From contig CAZGTD010000013.1 in the NCBI GenBank assembly GCA_964528425.1, positions 1 to 49,310 of the forward strand: a DNA stretch of 49,310 nt. Reading direction: 5' to 3'. Below, in pieces: positions 42,128 to 49,310 of the stretch. Position 1 is the stretch's first letter, and each line of letters begins with the position of its first letter. The DNA is from UBA3263 sp964528425. Its GTDB lineage: Bacteria > Bacteroidota > Bacteroidia > Bacteroidales > Muribaculaceae. Under the pieces are notes generated by a model. That model worked only from the letters and a program-made list of their open reading frames with translations. It made no database searches and was not told the origin of the DNA. The translations under genes and the position numbers were made by a program.

Positions 42128-43366
42128 ATGAATATACTCTTAATAAACCATTATGCCGGGAATCCGCAGCTCGGCATGGAATTCCGGCCTTATTATCTTG
42201 GCCGCGAGTGGGTCAAAACCGGTAATCGGGTAATGATTATCGGCGGCTCATATTCCCATTTGCGCAAGCAGCAGCCTGCGGTTGATAACGAAACCGTTGA
42301 GGGCATTGAATACCGCTGGATTCCACTGAAGCCCTATGAGGGCAATGGCCTGGGGCGCATCCGCTCGATGTTTGACTTCATCCGCAAGCTATGGTTTGGC
42401 TATAAAAAGTATCTTGGAGATTTCAAACCCGACGTGGTAATCGCCTCGTCGACCTATCCGCTCGATATTTATCCGGCGCGGAAGATTGCCCGACACTATG
42501 GCGCCAAGCTGGTTTATGAGGTTCACGACCTCTGGCCGCTATCGCCAATGGAGCTTGGCGGATATTCTAAGCATCATCCGTTTATTATGGTCATGCAGGC
42601 GGCCGAGGATTATTGCTACCGCCATTGCGACAAGGTTGTTTCGCTGCTGCCCAACGCTTTGGAACACATGGTGGAGCGCGGCATGGAGCCCTCAAAGTTC
42701 GTTTGCGTTCCTAACGGTTTTGACATTGACGAATGGGATCTTGAGGGTAAGGTTAATCCCGAGGAAAAGGTGCGGGAACTGTATCCCGACCATGCCGCGC
42801 TGTTCAAGAAGTTGCGTGCCGACGGCGAGTTCATTATCGGGTTTGCCGGGGCTCACGGAATTGCCAACTCGCTGTATACGCTGATTGACGTTGCCAAGCG
42901 GTTGGAGAATGACAAGGTGAGCGTTGTTTTGGTCGGTCGCGGCCAGGAGAAGTCTAATCTTATAGCCTACGCCAAGGAAAAAGGTGTTAAGAATGTTTAC
43001 TTCCTCGACCCGGTTGAAAAAACCACCATTCCGTTTGTACTTCCTTTGTGTGATGCACTCTACATAGGTTTGCAGCGTCAGCCGCTCTTCCGCTTCGGCA
43101 TCAGCCCGAACAAGATGTTTGACTACATGATGGCTTCGCGCCCGGTTATTCAGGCGATAGATGCCGGAAATAATCTCGTTGAGGAGGCCCAATGCGGAGT
43201 TTATGTAGAGCCTGATAATGTTGACGCTATTGTGGAAGCCGTTAAAAAAATGATTAAGTCGCCGAAATCCGAACTGGAAGAGATGGGCAAGCGCGGCCAG
43301 CGGTTCGCGCTTAAAAACCACGCCTATCCGGTGCTTGCCGAGAAATTCGTAGATTCATTGCAGTAA
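42128..43366 (+). CDS. GT4 glycosyltransferase (WbuB-like)
   Basis: A 412-residue GT-B enzyme. N-terminal: LLINHYAGNPQLGMEFRPYYLGREW and YEVHDLWPLSPMELGGYSKHHPF, typical of WbuB/WbnH-type transferases that add amino sugars early in the repeat unit. C-terminal: IGFAGAHGIANSLYTLIDVAK, FGISPNKMFDYMMASRPVI. Acts on the lipid-linked intermediate. The donor could be one of the 2-acetamido uronates made in this locus, but that is inference. Confidence 0.88.
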   Translation: MNILLINHYAGNPQLGMEFRPYYLGREWVKTGNRVMIIGGSYSHLRKQQPAVDNETVEGIEYRWIPLKPYEGNGLGRIRSMFDFIRKLWFGYKKYLGDFKPDVVIASSTYPLDIYPARKIARHYGAKLVYEVHDLWPLSPMELGGYSKHHPFIMVMQAAEDYCYRHCDKVVSLLPNALEHMVERGMEPSKFVCVPNGFDIDEWDLEGKVNPEEKVRELYPDHAALFKKLRADGEFIIGFAGAHGIANSLYTLIDVAKRLENDKVSVVLVGRGQEKSNLIAYAKEKGVKNVYFLDPVEKTTIPFVLPLCDALYIGLQRQPLFRFGISPNKMFDYMMASRPVIQAIDAGNNLVEEAQCGVYVEPDNVDAIVEAVKKMIKSPKSELEEMGKRGQRFALKNHAYPVLAEKFVDSLQ

Positions 43367-43387
43367 TGTATAATAGAAATTAACAAC

Positions 43388-44452
43388 ATGAAGATAGTTA
43401 CAGTTATCGGGGCGCGGCCCCAGTTCATAAAGGCGGCGGTGGTTAGCCGCGCAATTGCCGAAACTCCCGGAGTTGAGGAGGTTATTGTCCACACCGGCCA
43501 ACATTTCGACTCGAACATGAGCGATGTGTTTTTCGAGGAGATGTCGATTCCCAAACCTCAATATAATCTCAATATCAACGGTCTGGGCCATGGTGCAATG
43601 ACCGGTCAGATGCTCGAAAAGATCGAGCAGGTGCTCATTAAGGAGCAACCCGACTGGGTTTTGGTTTATGGCGACACTAACTCGACCCTGGCCGGCGCCC
43701 TGGCAGCCAAGAAACTGCACATTAAGGTGGCTCATGTCGAGGCCGGTCTGCGCTCGTTTAATATCGCAATGCCCGAAGAGGTTAACCGCATTCTGACCGA
43801 CCGTATCAGCGATATTCTGTTTTGTCCCACGTCAACGGCCGTTGATAACCTCGGCAACGAAGGATATGAGAAACTGGATTGCCGCGTGATGGAGGTAGGT
43901 GACGTTATGCAGGATGCCGCCCTGTTCTATGCTCCGAAGGCCAAGCATCCGGCGGAGGATATTCCGGCGGAGTTTGCCCTTTGCACGGTGCATCGCGCCG
44001 AAAATACCGATGACCCCGCGCGCCTGAAAGGCATTTTTGCGGCTCTGGAAAAAATTTCGGAAACAACTCCGGTTGTGCTCCCCCTGCATCCGCGCACCCG
44101 AGGTAAGCTAACGGCCATAGGCTATGACTTTGAAAATTCGAAAATTAAGTTTATAAATCCGGTCGGCTATCTGGAAATGGTTTGGCTGCTGAGCAACTGC
44201 CGGTTTGTTCTTACCGATAGCGGCGGCCTGCAAAAAGAAGCCTATTTCTTTTCCAAGCCTTGCGTAACCATGCGCGACGAAACCGAATGGGTTGAACTGG
44301 TCCGGAATGGCTTTAATAAGCTTGCCGGGGCCGACACCGACAAGATTGTTGCCCTTGCCGCCGAAGCGGCAGCCAACGGCAATATGGACTTTACGAAACG
44401 CCTCTACGGCAACGGCGACGCCGGCAAAATCATTGTTTCAAATCTGAAGTAA
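43388..44452 (+). CDS. wbpI: UDP-diacetamido-glucuronate 2-epimerase (WbpI/WlbD-like)
   Basis: A 354-residue epimerase of the WecB superfamily. It starts VTVIGARPQFIKAAVVSRAI, has VYGDTNSTLAGALAAKK, HVEAGLRSFNIAMPEEVNR and LTDSGGLQKEAYF. The GARPQFIKAA start and the length match WbpI, which converts UDP-GlcNAc(3NAc)A to UDP-ManNAc(3NAc)A, rather than WecB (already present at 22365). Together with wbpA/B/E/D it completes that route. Its stop codon overlaps the start of the next gene (TAATG). Confidence 0.85.
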   Translation: MKIVTVIGARPQFIKAAVVSRAIAETPGVEEVIVHTGQHFDSNMSDVFFEEMSIPKPQYNLNINGLGHGAMTGQMLEKIEQVLIKEQPDWVLVYGDTNSTLAGALAAKKLHIKVAHVEAGLRSFNIAMPEEVNRILTDRISDILFCPTSTAVDNLGNEGYEKLDCRVMEVGDVMQDAALFYAPKAKHPAEDIPAEFALCTVHRAENTDDPARLKGIFAALEKISETTPVVLPLHPRTRGKLTAIGYDFENSKIKFINPVGYLEMVWLLSNCRFVLTDSGGLQKEAYFFSKPCVTMRDETEWVELVRNGFNKLAGADTDKIVALAAEAAANGNMDFTKRLYGNGDAGKIIVSNLK

Positions 44453-47349
44453 TGAATTTTGAGGGATTGAAAATTAAGGGTGAGATTTTCACCGACCGCG
44501 AGCATCGGGTGATTTATTCGACCGATGCCTCGGCCTATCGCGAAACTCCGCTGGGCGTTGCTTATCCCAGGGATGAGGAAGATGTTATAGCCATCGTGGA
44601 GTTCGCCGGGAAGGAGAAAATCAACCTGATTCCGCGCACGGCCGGCACGTCGCTGGCCGGCCAGGTTGTTGGCCGCGGATTGATCGTCGACATGTCGCGC
44701 CATATGACCGGCATCCTCGAAATCAACGCCGCCGAGCGGTGGGTAAGGGTTCAGCCGGGCATAGTGCTCGATGAACTGAATATAGCCCTGAAACCCTATG
44801 GGCTCTTCTTCTCGCCCGAAACGTCAACCGCCAACCGCTGCTGCATAGGGGGTATGACCGGCAATAACTCCTGTGGCACCCACTCGCTGGTTTATGGCAG
44901 CGTGCGGGACCACCTTGAGGAGGCCCGGGTTATTCTCAGCGACGGGTCGATAGCCAACTTCGGGCCGCTCTCGCCCCAAAATGTGGAAACTAAAACAAAG
45001 GCTCCCGGCCTGGAGGGCAGAATATATAAATATATTTTCAATCTTTTCAGCGATGAAGAAATGCGCCGCGCAACAGTGGCGGCCTTTCCTGACCTTGAGC
45101 TTCGTCGCCGCAATTCCGGCTATGCGCTCGACGAGTTGCTCCATAGCTCTACTTTCGAGCCCGAAAATACCGCGCCGTTTAACCTCTGCAAGGTGCTGGC
45201 CGGTTCGGAGGGCACTATCGGCCTGGCAACGGAACTGAAACTATCGCTCGACCCTCTGCCGCCGGAGTGTAAGCGGCTGATTTGCGCTCACTGCGAGGAT
45301 GACACGAAGGTTTACGAGGCCAATCTCGTTGCGTTGCAGCATCAACCGGTTGCCGTTGAGCTGATCGACGATAAGATTCTGAACCTCAGCAAGGAAAATC
45401 TTGAGCAGCAGCGCAACCGATTTTTTGTCAAGGGCAATCCGGCAGCCATCGTGGTCATAGAAATTGCCGAACCGACTCCCGCCGCGCTCGAAACCAAAAC
45501 CGAGGCCATTATAGACTCGCTGCGTCAGCGGAATCTCTGTTATGACTTCACTGTGGTTGAAAAGGAAGATATTTCGCGCGTGTGGAGTCTGCGCAAGGCC
45601 GGTCTGGGTTTGCTCTCAGGCATGCCCGGCAGCGCCAAGCCGGTTGCAGTGATTGAAGATACTGCGGTGGCCCCATATCGGCTGGGCGCATTCGTTAAGG
45701 ATATCAAGGCCATGCTCGATAAGCTTGGCCTCGACTGCGTGTTCTACGGCCATATTTCAACCGGCGAGCTGCATCTGCGCCCGATTTTGAATCTTAAGGA
45801 AGATAAGGACCGGGCCCTGTTTCGCAAAGTGGCAACCGAAACGGCCCATATTGTTAAGAAACATCGCGGAAGCCTCAGCGGCGAGCATGGCGACGGCCGT
45901 TTGCGCGGCGAGTTCATACCGCTTCTGATGGGCGAAAAGCTCTATGATATTTTCGTCGAGTTCAAGAATGTTTGTGACCCTCACGGCATCTTGAACCGCG
46001 GCAAAATCGTCAACACTCCGCCCATGGACGTTTCGCTGCGCTCCGAGCGGCATCAGCTGGGCGTTGCAACCTATTTTGACTTCTCGGCCCGCAAGGGCTG
46101 GCTTTGCGCCATAGAGCAGTGTAACGGCTCGGGCGACTGCCGCAAGTCGAACCTGTTTGGCGGCACCATGTGTCCCTCTTATCGCGCCACCAAGGATGAG
46201 AACAACACTACGCGCGCCCGCGCCAACCTTTTGCGTGAACTGCTGATTCATCCGGCGTCGGCCAAGGTATTCTCGCAGCCTGAAATCCTCAATGCGCTTG
46301 CTTCGTGCCTTTCGTGCAAGGGCTGCAAGTCGGAGTGCCCGTCGAATGTTGACATGGCCCGCTACAAGGCCGAATATCTTCAGCACCACTACGATGAGTC
46401 GGGAGTGCCGCTGACCGCCTGGCTTACCTCCAACCTCAGTAGTATTCAACGCTTGGGAATGATTGCGCCGGGGCTCTTTAACGCCGCAGTCGGTTCGTCG
46501 CTGTTTGGCGGCATAATAGGCAGCATCATGCATTTTAGCAAGCAGCGCAAGATTCCCGCAATAGCTAAACAGACTTTGCGCAGCTGGCTCAAAAAAAATC
46601 CTCCGGCCAAAGAATGCTCCCGCAAGCTATATCTATTTGCCGACGAATTCACCAACTATATGGACGTTGAAATCGGCATTGCCTTTGTTGAGCTGATGAG
46701 GGCGCTGGGCTATGATGTTGTAATTCCGGAGCATACCGATAGCGGCCGCGTTGACATTTCCAAAGGCCTGCTGAAAAAAGCCCGTAAGCTTGCCCGACGC
46801 AACGTTGAGGCTCTGTCGGCGCTTATTGGCGACGAAACTCCGCTGGTTGGCCTGGAGCCATCGTGCATCCTGACTTTCCGCGACGAATATCCCGACCTTG
46901 TTGGCGACGACCTTAAAGAGAAAGCGCGGCAGCTGAGCAAAAATGCCCTGCTTTTCGACGAATTTATTGTCCGTGAGTTCAAAAATGGACGAATCAGTGC
47001 CGACAGCTTCACCTCGCAGCCGCTGACCATAAAACTTCATGGCCACTGCCACCAAAAAGCCTTGGTTTCGATTCTGCCGAGCAAGGCGATGCTCTCAATT
47101 CCCTGCAACTACAAGGTCGAAGTTATTCCCTCCGGCTGTTGCGGCATGGCCGGCGCGTTCGGCTACGACCGCAATAACTATGAACTTTCAATGGCCATCG
47201 GCGAGCAGGTGCTCTTTCCGGCCGTAAGGAACGCATCGGCCGAAACCGTAATAGCGGCGCCGGGCACCAGCTGCCGCCAGCAAATCCACGACGGCACGGG
47301 CCGCACCGCCCTTCATCCCGTCCAGATTCTGAAGAATGCACTAAAATAA
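44452..47349 (+). CDS. FAD/Fe-S dehydrogenase, YdiJ/GlcD type; candidate D-2-hydroxyglutarate dehydrogenase
   Basis: A 965-residue cytosolic or membrane-associated dehydrogenase. The FAD_binding_4 domain (about 20-250) has LIPRTAGTSLAGQVVG and ETSTANRCCIGGMTGNNSCG. The FAD-oxidase C-terminal domain (about 270-530) has YGHISTGELHLRPIL and GSLSGEHGDGRLRGEF. Two Fe-S clusters follow: the CNGSGDCRK/TMCPSYR region and CLSCKGCKSECPSNVD. Last comes a CCG domain (HGHCHQKAL, VIPSGCCGMAGAFGYD). This layout is that of E. coli YdiJ, which I recall being assigned to D-2-hydroxyglutarate. Coupling to wbpI fits removal of the D-2-hydroxyglutarate made by WbpB; D-lactate is the main alternative substrate. 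Confidence 0.85.
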   Translation: MNFEGLKIKGEIFTDREHRVIYSTDASAYRETPLGVAYPRDEEDVIAIVEFAGKEKINLIPRTAGTSLAGQVVGRGLIVDMSRHMTGILEINAAERWVRVQPGIVLDELNIALKPYGLFFSPETSTANRCCIGGMTGNNSCGTHSLVYGSVRDHLEEARVILSDGSIANFGPLSPQNVETKTKAPGLEGRIYKYIFNLFSDEEMRRATVAAFPDLELRRRNSGYALDELLHSSTFEPENTAPFNLCKVLAGSEGTIGLATELKLSLDPLPPECKRLICAHCEDDTKVYEANLVALQHQPVAVELIDDKILNLSKENLEQQRNRFFVKGNPAAIVVIEIAEPTPAALETKTEAIIDSLRQRNLCYDFTVVEKEDISRVWSLRKAGLGLLSGMPGSAKPVAVIEDTAVAPYRLGAFVKDIKAMLDKLGLDCVFYGHISTGELHLRPILNLKEDKDRALFRKVATETAHIVKKHRGSLSGEHGDGRLRGEFIPLLMGEKLYDIFVEFKNVCDPHGILNRGKIVNTPPMDVSLRSERHQLGVATYFDFSARKGWLCAIEQCNGSGDCRKSNLFGGTMCPSYRATKDENNTTRARANLLRELLIHPASAKVFSQPEILNALASCLSCKGCKSECPSNVDMARYKAEYLQHHYDESGVPLTAWLTSNLSSIQRLGMIAPGLFNAAVGSSLFGGIIGSIMHFSKQRKIPAIAKQTLRSWLKKNPPAKECSRKLYLFADEFTNYMDVEIGIAFVELMRALGYDVVIPEHTDSGRVDISKGLLKKARKLARRNVEALSALIGDETPLVGLEPSCILTFRDEYPDLVGDDLKEKARQLSKNALLFDEFIVREFKNGRISADSFTSQPLTIKLHGHCHQKALVSILPSKAMLSIPCNYKVEVIPSGCCGMAGAFGYDRNNYELSMAIGEQVLFPAVRNASAETVIAAPGTSCRQQIHDGTGRTALHPVQILKNALK

Positions 47350-47365
47350 ACAATACCTTATAGTT

Positions 47366-48607
47366 ATGAATACTAAAAGAAATATTCCATTTTCTCCGCC
47401 CGACATGAGCGAAGAGGAAATCAACGAAGTAGCTGATTCTTTACGCTCGGGTTGGATAACCACGGGCCCGAAAACCAAAGAATTCGAAAAGCTTATTTCT
47501 GACTATTGCCAGACTGCGCGATTCGATAGCGATGGAAACCGGCTCCCGACTGCCGTTTGCCTGAATTCGGCCACAGCCTGCATGGAAATGGCCCTGAGGG
47601 TGCTTGGTATCGGCGAGGGCGACGAAGTGATTGTGCCGGCCTATACATATACTGCTACGGCCAGTGCCGTATGTCATGTCGGTGCCCGTCCCGTAATGGT
47701 TGACTGTGCCCCCGGGTCGTTTGAAATGGACTACGACAAACTGGCAGCTGCCATTACCGAACGCACAAAGGCCGTTATGCCGGTCGATCTCGCAGGTATT
47801 GTTGCCGACTACGATAAGGTTTTTGCAGCTGTTGAAGCCAAGAAAAACCTTTTCCGTCCGGCCAATGATATTCAAAAAGCCTATGGCCGTTGCATTGTAG
47901 TGGCCGATGCCGCGCATGCTTTCGGGGCTATGCGCAATGGTGTAATGTGTGGTGCGATTGCCGACTTTACGTCGTTTTCGTTCCATGCGGTTAAGAATCT
48001 GACCACTGCCGAAGGGGGCGCGCTGACCTGGAAATCTCACCCTAGCGTTGACGATGCTGCCGTTTATAAGCAATTGCAGCTGTTTTCGCTCCACGGACAG
48101 AATAAAGATGCCCTGGCCAAAACCAAGCTCGGAGGCTGGGAATATGACATTATCGGCACATGGTATAAATGCAATATGACCGATATAATGGCCGGAATCG
48201 GATTGGCGCAGCTCAATCGTTATCCGGAATTGCTGCGTCGGCGCAAACAGATTATCGAGCGCTATAACGTAGCCCTGGCCGATTATCCGGTTAAGGTGCT
48301 CGACCACTATGGCAACGACCACTCGTCGAGCGGCCACCTGTATATCGTCAGGGTTGACGGAATCACCACCGAGCAGCGAAACGACATTATAGTCAAGATG
48401 GCCGAGCGCGGAATCGCAACCAACGTGCACTATAAGCCGCTGCCAATGATGACGGCCTATAAGTCCATGGGATTCGACATTGCCGATTATCCGAATGCGT
48501 TCGAGCAGTATCACAATGAAATCACATTGCCGCTCCATACGAAACTGACCGATGATGATGTTGCCTACATCATTGAAAACTTCACGGATATTATCTCAAA
48601 GCTTTGA
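47366..48607 (+). CDS. DegT/DnrJ/EryC1/StrS-family sugar aminotransferase
   Basis: A 413-residue PLP aminotransferase. It begins NIPFSPPDMSEEEINEVADSLRSGW, has VCLNSATACMEMALRVLGIG, VVADAAHAFGAM, and the PLP lysine in FSFHAVKNLTTAEGGALTW. This subgroup (PglE/ArnB-like) aminates 4-keto sugars. No nucleotide-sugar 4,6-dehydratase is encoded in the locus, so its substrate must come from elsewhere. It directly precedes and touches the phosphoglycosyl transferase gene, suggesting that its product is the first sugar. Confidence 0.88.
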   Translation: MNTKRNIPFSPPDMSEEEINEVADSLRSGWITTGPKTKEFEKLISDYCQTARFDSDGNRLPTAVCLNSATACMEMALRVLGIGEGDEVIVPAYTYTATASAVCHVGARPVMVDCAPGSFEMDYDKLAAAITERTKAVMPVDLAGIVADYDKVFAAVEAKKNLFRPANDIQKAYGRCIVVADAAHAFGAMRNGVMCGAIADFTSFSFHAVKNLTTAEGGALTWKSHPSVDDAAVYKQLQLFSLHGQNKDALAKTKLGGWEYDIIGTWYKCNMTDIMAGIGLAQLNRYPELLRRRKQIIERYNVALADYPVKVLDHYGNDHSSSGHLYIVRVDGITTEQRNDIIVKMAERGIATNVHYKPLPMMTAYKSMGFDIADYPNAFEQYHNEITLPLHTKLTDDDVAYIIENFTDIISKL

Positions 48608-49194
48608 AACGGTTATTCGACATTATAGCCAGCGGATGTGGGCTTGCGGTTCTGAGTCCGCTGTTTATTGTCCTGGCCATCTGGATTAAGTCTGATTCCA
48701 AAGGTCCCGTATTTTACCGTCAGATCCGCGTAGGTAAAAACAATAAGGATTTCCGGATTTTCAAGTTCCGCTCAATGCGCCCCGACAGCGACAAACTCGG
48801 ACTGATAACGGTTGGCGGCAAGGATCCGCGCGTTACGCGTTCGGGCTATTACATCAGAAAGTATAAGCTCGACGAATTTCCGCAGCTAATCAATGTGTTT
48901 CTGGGCGATATGAGTCTCGTTGGCCCGCGCCCGGAGGTTAGGAAATACGTTGACATGTACACGCCCGAGCAGCTCAGAGTCCTTTCTGTGCGGCCCGGAA
49001 TCACCTCGCTCGCCTCCATCCGGTATAGAAACGAAAATGAGATTCTGGCGGCCGCGGCTGACCCCGATAAGTGCTATATTGAGCAGGTTATGCCCGATAA
49101 GCTGGCAATTGACCTTGAATATGTTGACCGGGCAACCTTGTGGAACGATATCAAGCTGATATTCTCAACCTTCAAGGAAATCATTGTAAAATAA
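48604..49194 (+). CDS. Phosphoglycosyl transferase (bacterial sugar transferase, PglC-like)
   Basis: A 196-residue monotopic membrane enzyme that moves a sugar-1-phosphate onto undecaprenyl phosphate, starting repeat-unit synthesis. An N-terminal re-entrant helix (LFDIIASGCGLAVLSPLFIVLAIW) is followed by GPVFYRQIRVGKNNKDFRIFKFRSM and the catalytic-region DEFPQLINVFLGDMSLVGPRPE. The short form matches PglC/WsaP-type enzymes rather than the long WcaJ type. The start is TTG at 48604, overlapping the previous stop. Last gene of the locus. Confidence 0.92.
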   Translation: MKRLFDIIASGCGLAVLSPLFIVLAIWIKSDSKGPVFYRQIRVGKNNKDFRIFKFRSMRPDSDKLGLITVGGKDPRVTRSGYYIRKYKLDEFPQLINVFLGDMSLVGPRPEVRKYVDMYTPEQLRVLSVRPGITSLASIRYRNENEILAAAADPDKCYIEQVMPDKLAIDLEYVDRATLWNDIKLIFSTFKEIIVK

Positions 49195-49213
49195 ACAAAA
49201 CCATACGCAAAAG

Positions 49214-49251
49214 AGACTGGCGGTTGGCATTTTGTTGCCAACCGCCAGTCT
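49214..49251. terminator. Bidirectional terminator closing the polysaccharide locus
   Basis: A perfect 16-bp stem (49214-49229 with 49236-49251) and 6-base loop, 19 bases after the last stop. On the plus strand it is followed by GCATTTT; on the minus strand by CTCTTTTGCG, so it may also end the tRNA transcript arriving from the right. Confidence 0.88.
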
Positions 49252-49257
49252 GCATTT

Positions 49258-49310
49258 TGGTAGCGGGACCGAGAATTGAACTCGGGACCTCCGGGTTATG
49301 AATCCGACGC
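49258..49310 (-). tRNA. tRNA-Met (anticodon CAT), 5' part beyond window
   Basis: On the minus strand the bases give the anticodon loop TTCATAA, a variable region, a T arm containing GAGTTCAATTC, and the acceptor 3' strand CCCGCTA followed by an encoded CCA (49260-49258). The CAT anticodon reads Met (initiator or elongator) or, if lysidine-modified, Ile; the missing 5' half prevents deciding. The sequence after the anticodon stem resembles initiator tRNAs. Confidence 0.85.

Noticed and set aside
47441..48538. 365-residue minus-strand open frame
   Set aside because: Antisense shadow of the DegT aminotransferase.

Overview
The window looks like a chromosome segment from a Bacteroidales bacterium, most likely near Muribaculaceae (family-level placement is inference). 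The evidence is: several promoters of the Bacteroidota type (-33 TTTG, a 19-20 base spacer, -7 TAnnTTTG); a type IX secretion sortase (PorU); secreted proteins with Por-type C-terminal tails; a NusG/UpxY-type antiterminator domain at the head of a polysaccharide locus; and few clear Shine-Dalgarno sites.

Left part (1-19.5 kb): the 5' part of pckA, a DUF1016/PDDEXK nuclease gene, a large BspA-like leucine-rich-repeat surface protein behind an unrecognised gene with a highly structured leader, a divergently transcribed MFS transporter, an outer-membrane protein / 33-residue protein / sulfatase operon, porU, a LOG-family hydrolase, and a housekeeping run DUF4271-hemD-rnpA-yidD. After these come a decayed second DUF1016 gene and a CotH-kinase-like secreted protein with a C9 tract where its start should be.

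Right part (19.5-49.2 kb): one large, almost gapless exopolysaccharide/capsule locus on the + strand, closed by a 16-bp-stem terminator and followed by a tRNA-Met(CAT) on the other strand. It opens with an unusual protein: an N-terminal half that looks like a tyrosine recombinase without its catalytic residues, joined to a C-terminal NusG-like NGN+KOW (UpxY) half. Precursor genes follow: UDP-ManNAcA (wecC, wecB), UDP-GlcA (ugd), and the complete five-step Wbp/Wlb route to UDP-ManNAc(3NAc)A (wbpA, wbpB, wbpE, wbpD, wbpI). Export and assembly genes are a Wza-like SLBB protein, a Wzz-like co-polymerase, an M23 peptidase, Wzy, Wzx, three GT4 glycosyltransferases, two acyltransferases (WbpD and one unassigned), a DegT aminotransferase and a phosphoglycosyl transferase.

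Two insertions give the locus its character. A gene pair encoding an FRG-domain protein and a TIR-STAND-like-TPR protein (a probable anti-phage module) sits between glycosyltransferase genes. A YdiJ/GlcD-type FAD/Fe-S dehydrogenase is translationally coupled to wbpI; I infer that it oxidises the D-2-hydroxyglutarate that WbpB produces, making the pathway self-recycling. At DNA level there is a perfect 34-base palindrome inside a glycosyltransferase gene, inverted repeats at the same position in both DUF1016 genes, and a promoter-linked repeat family.
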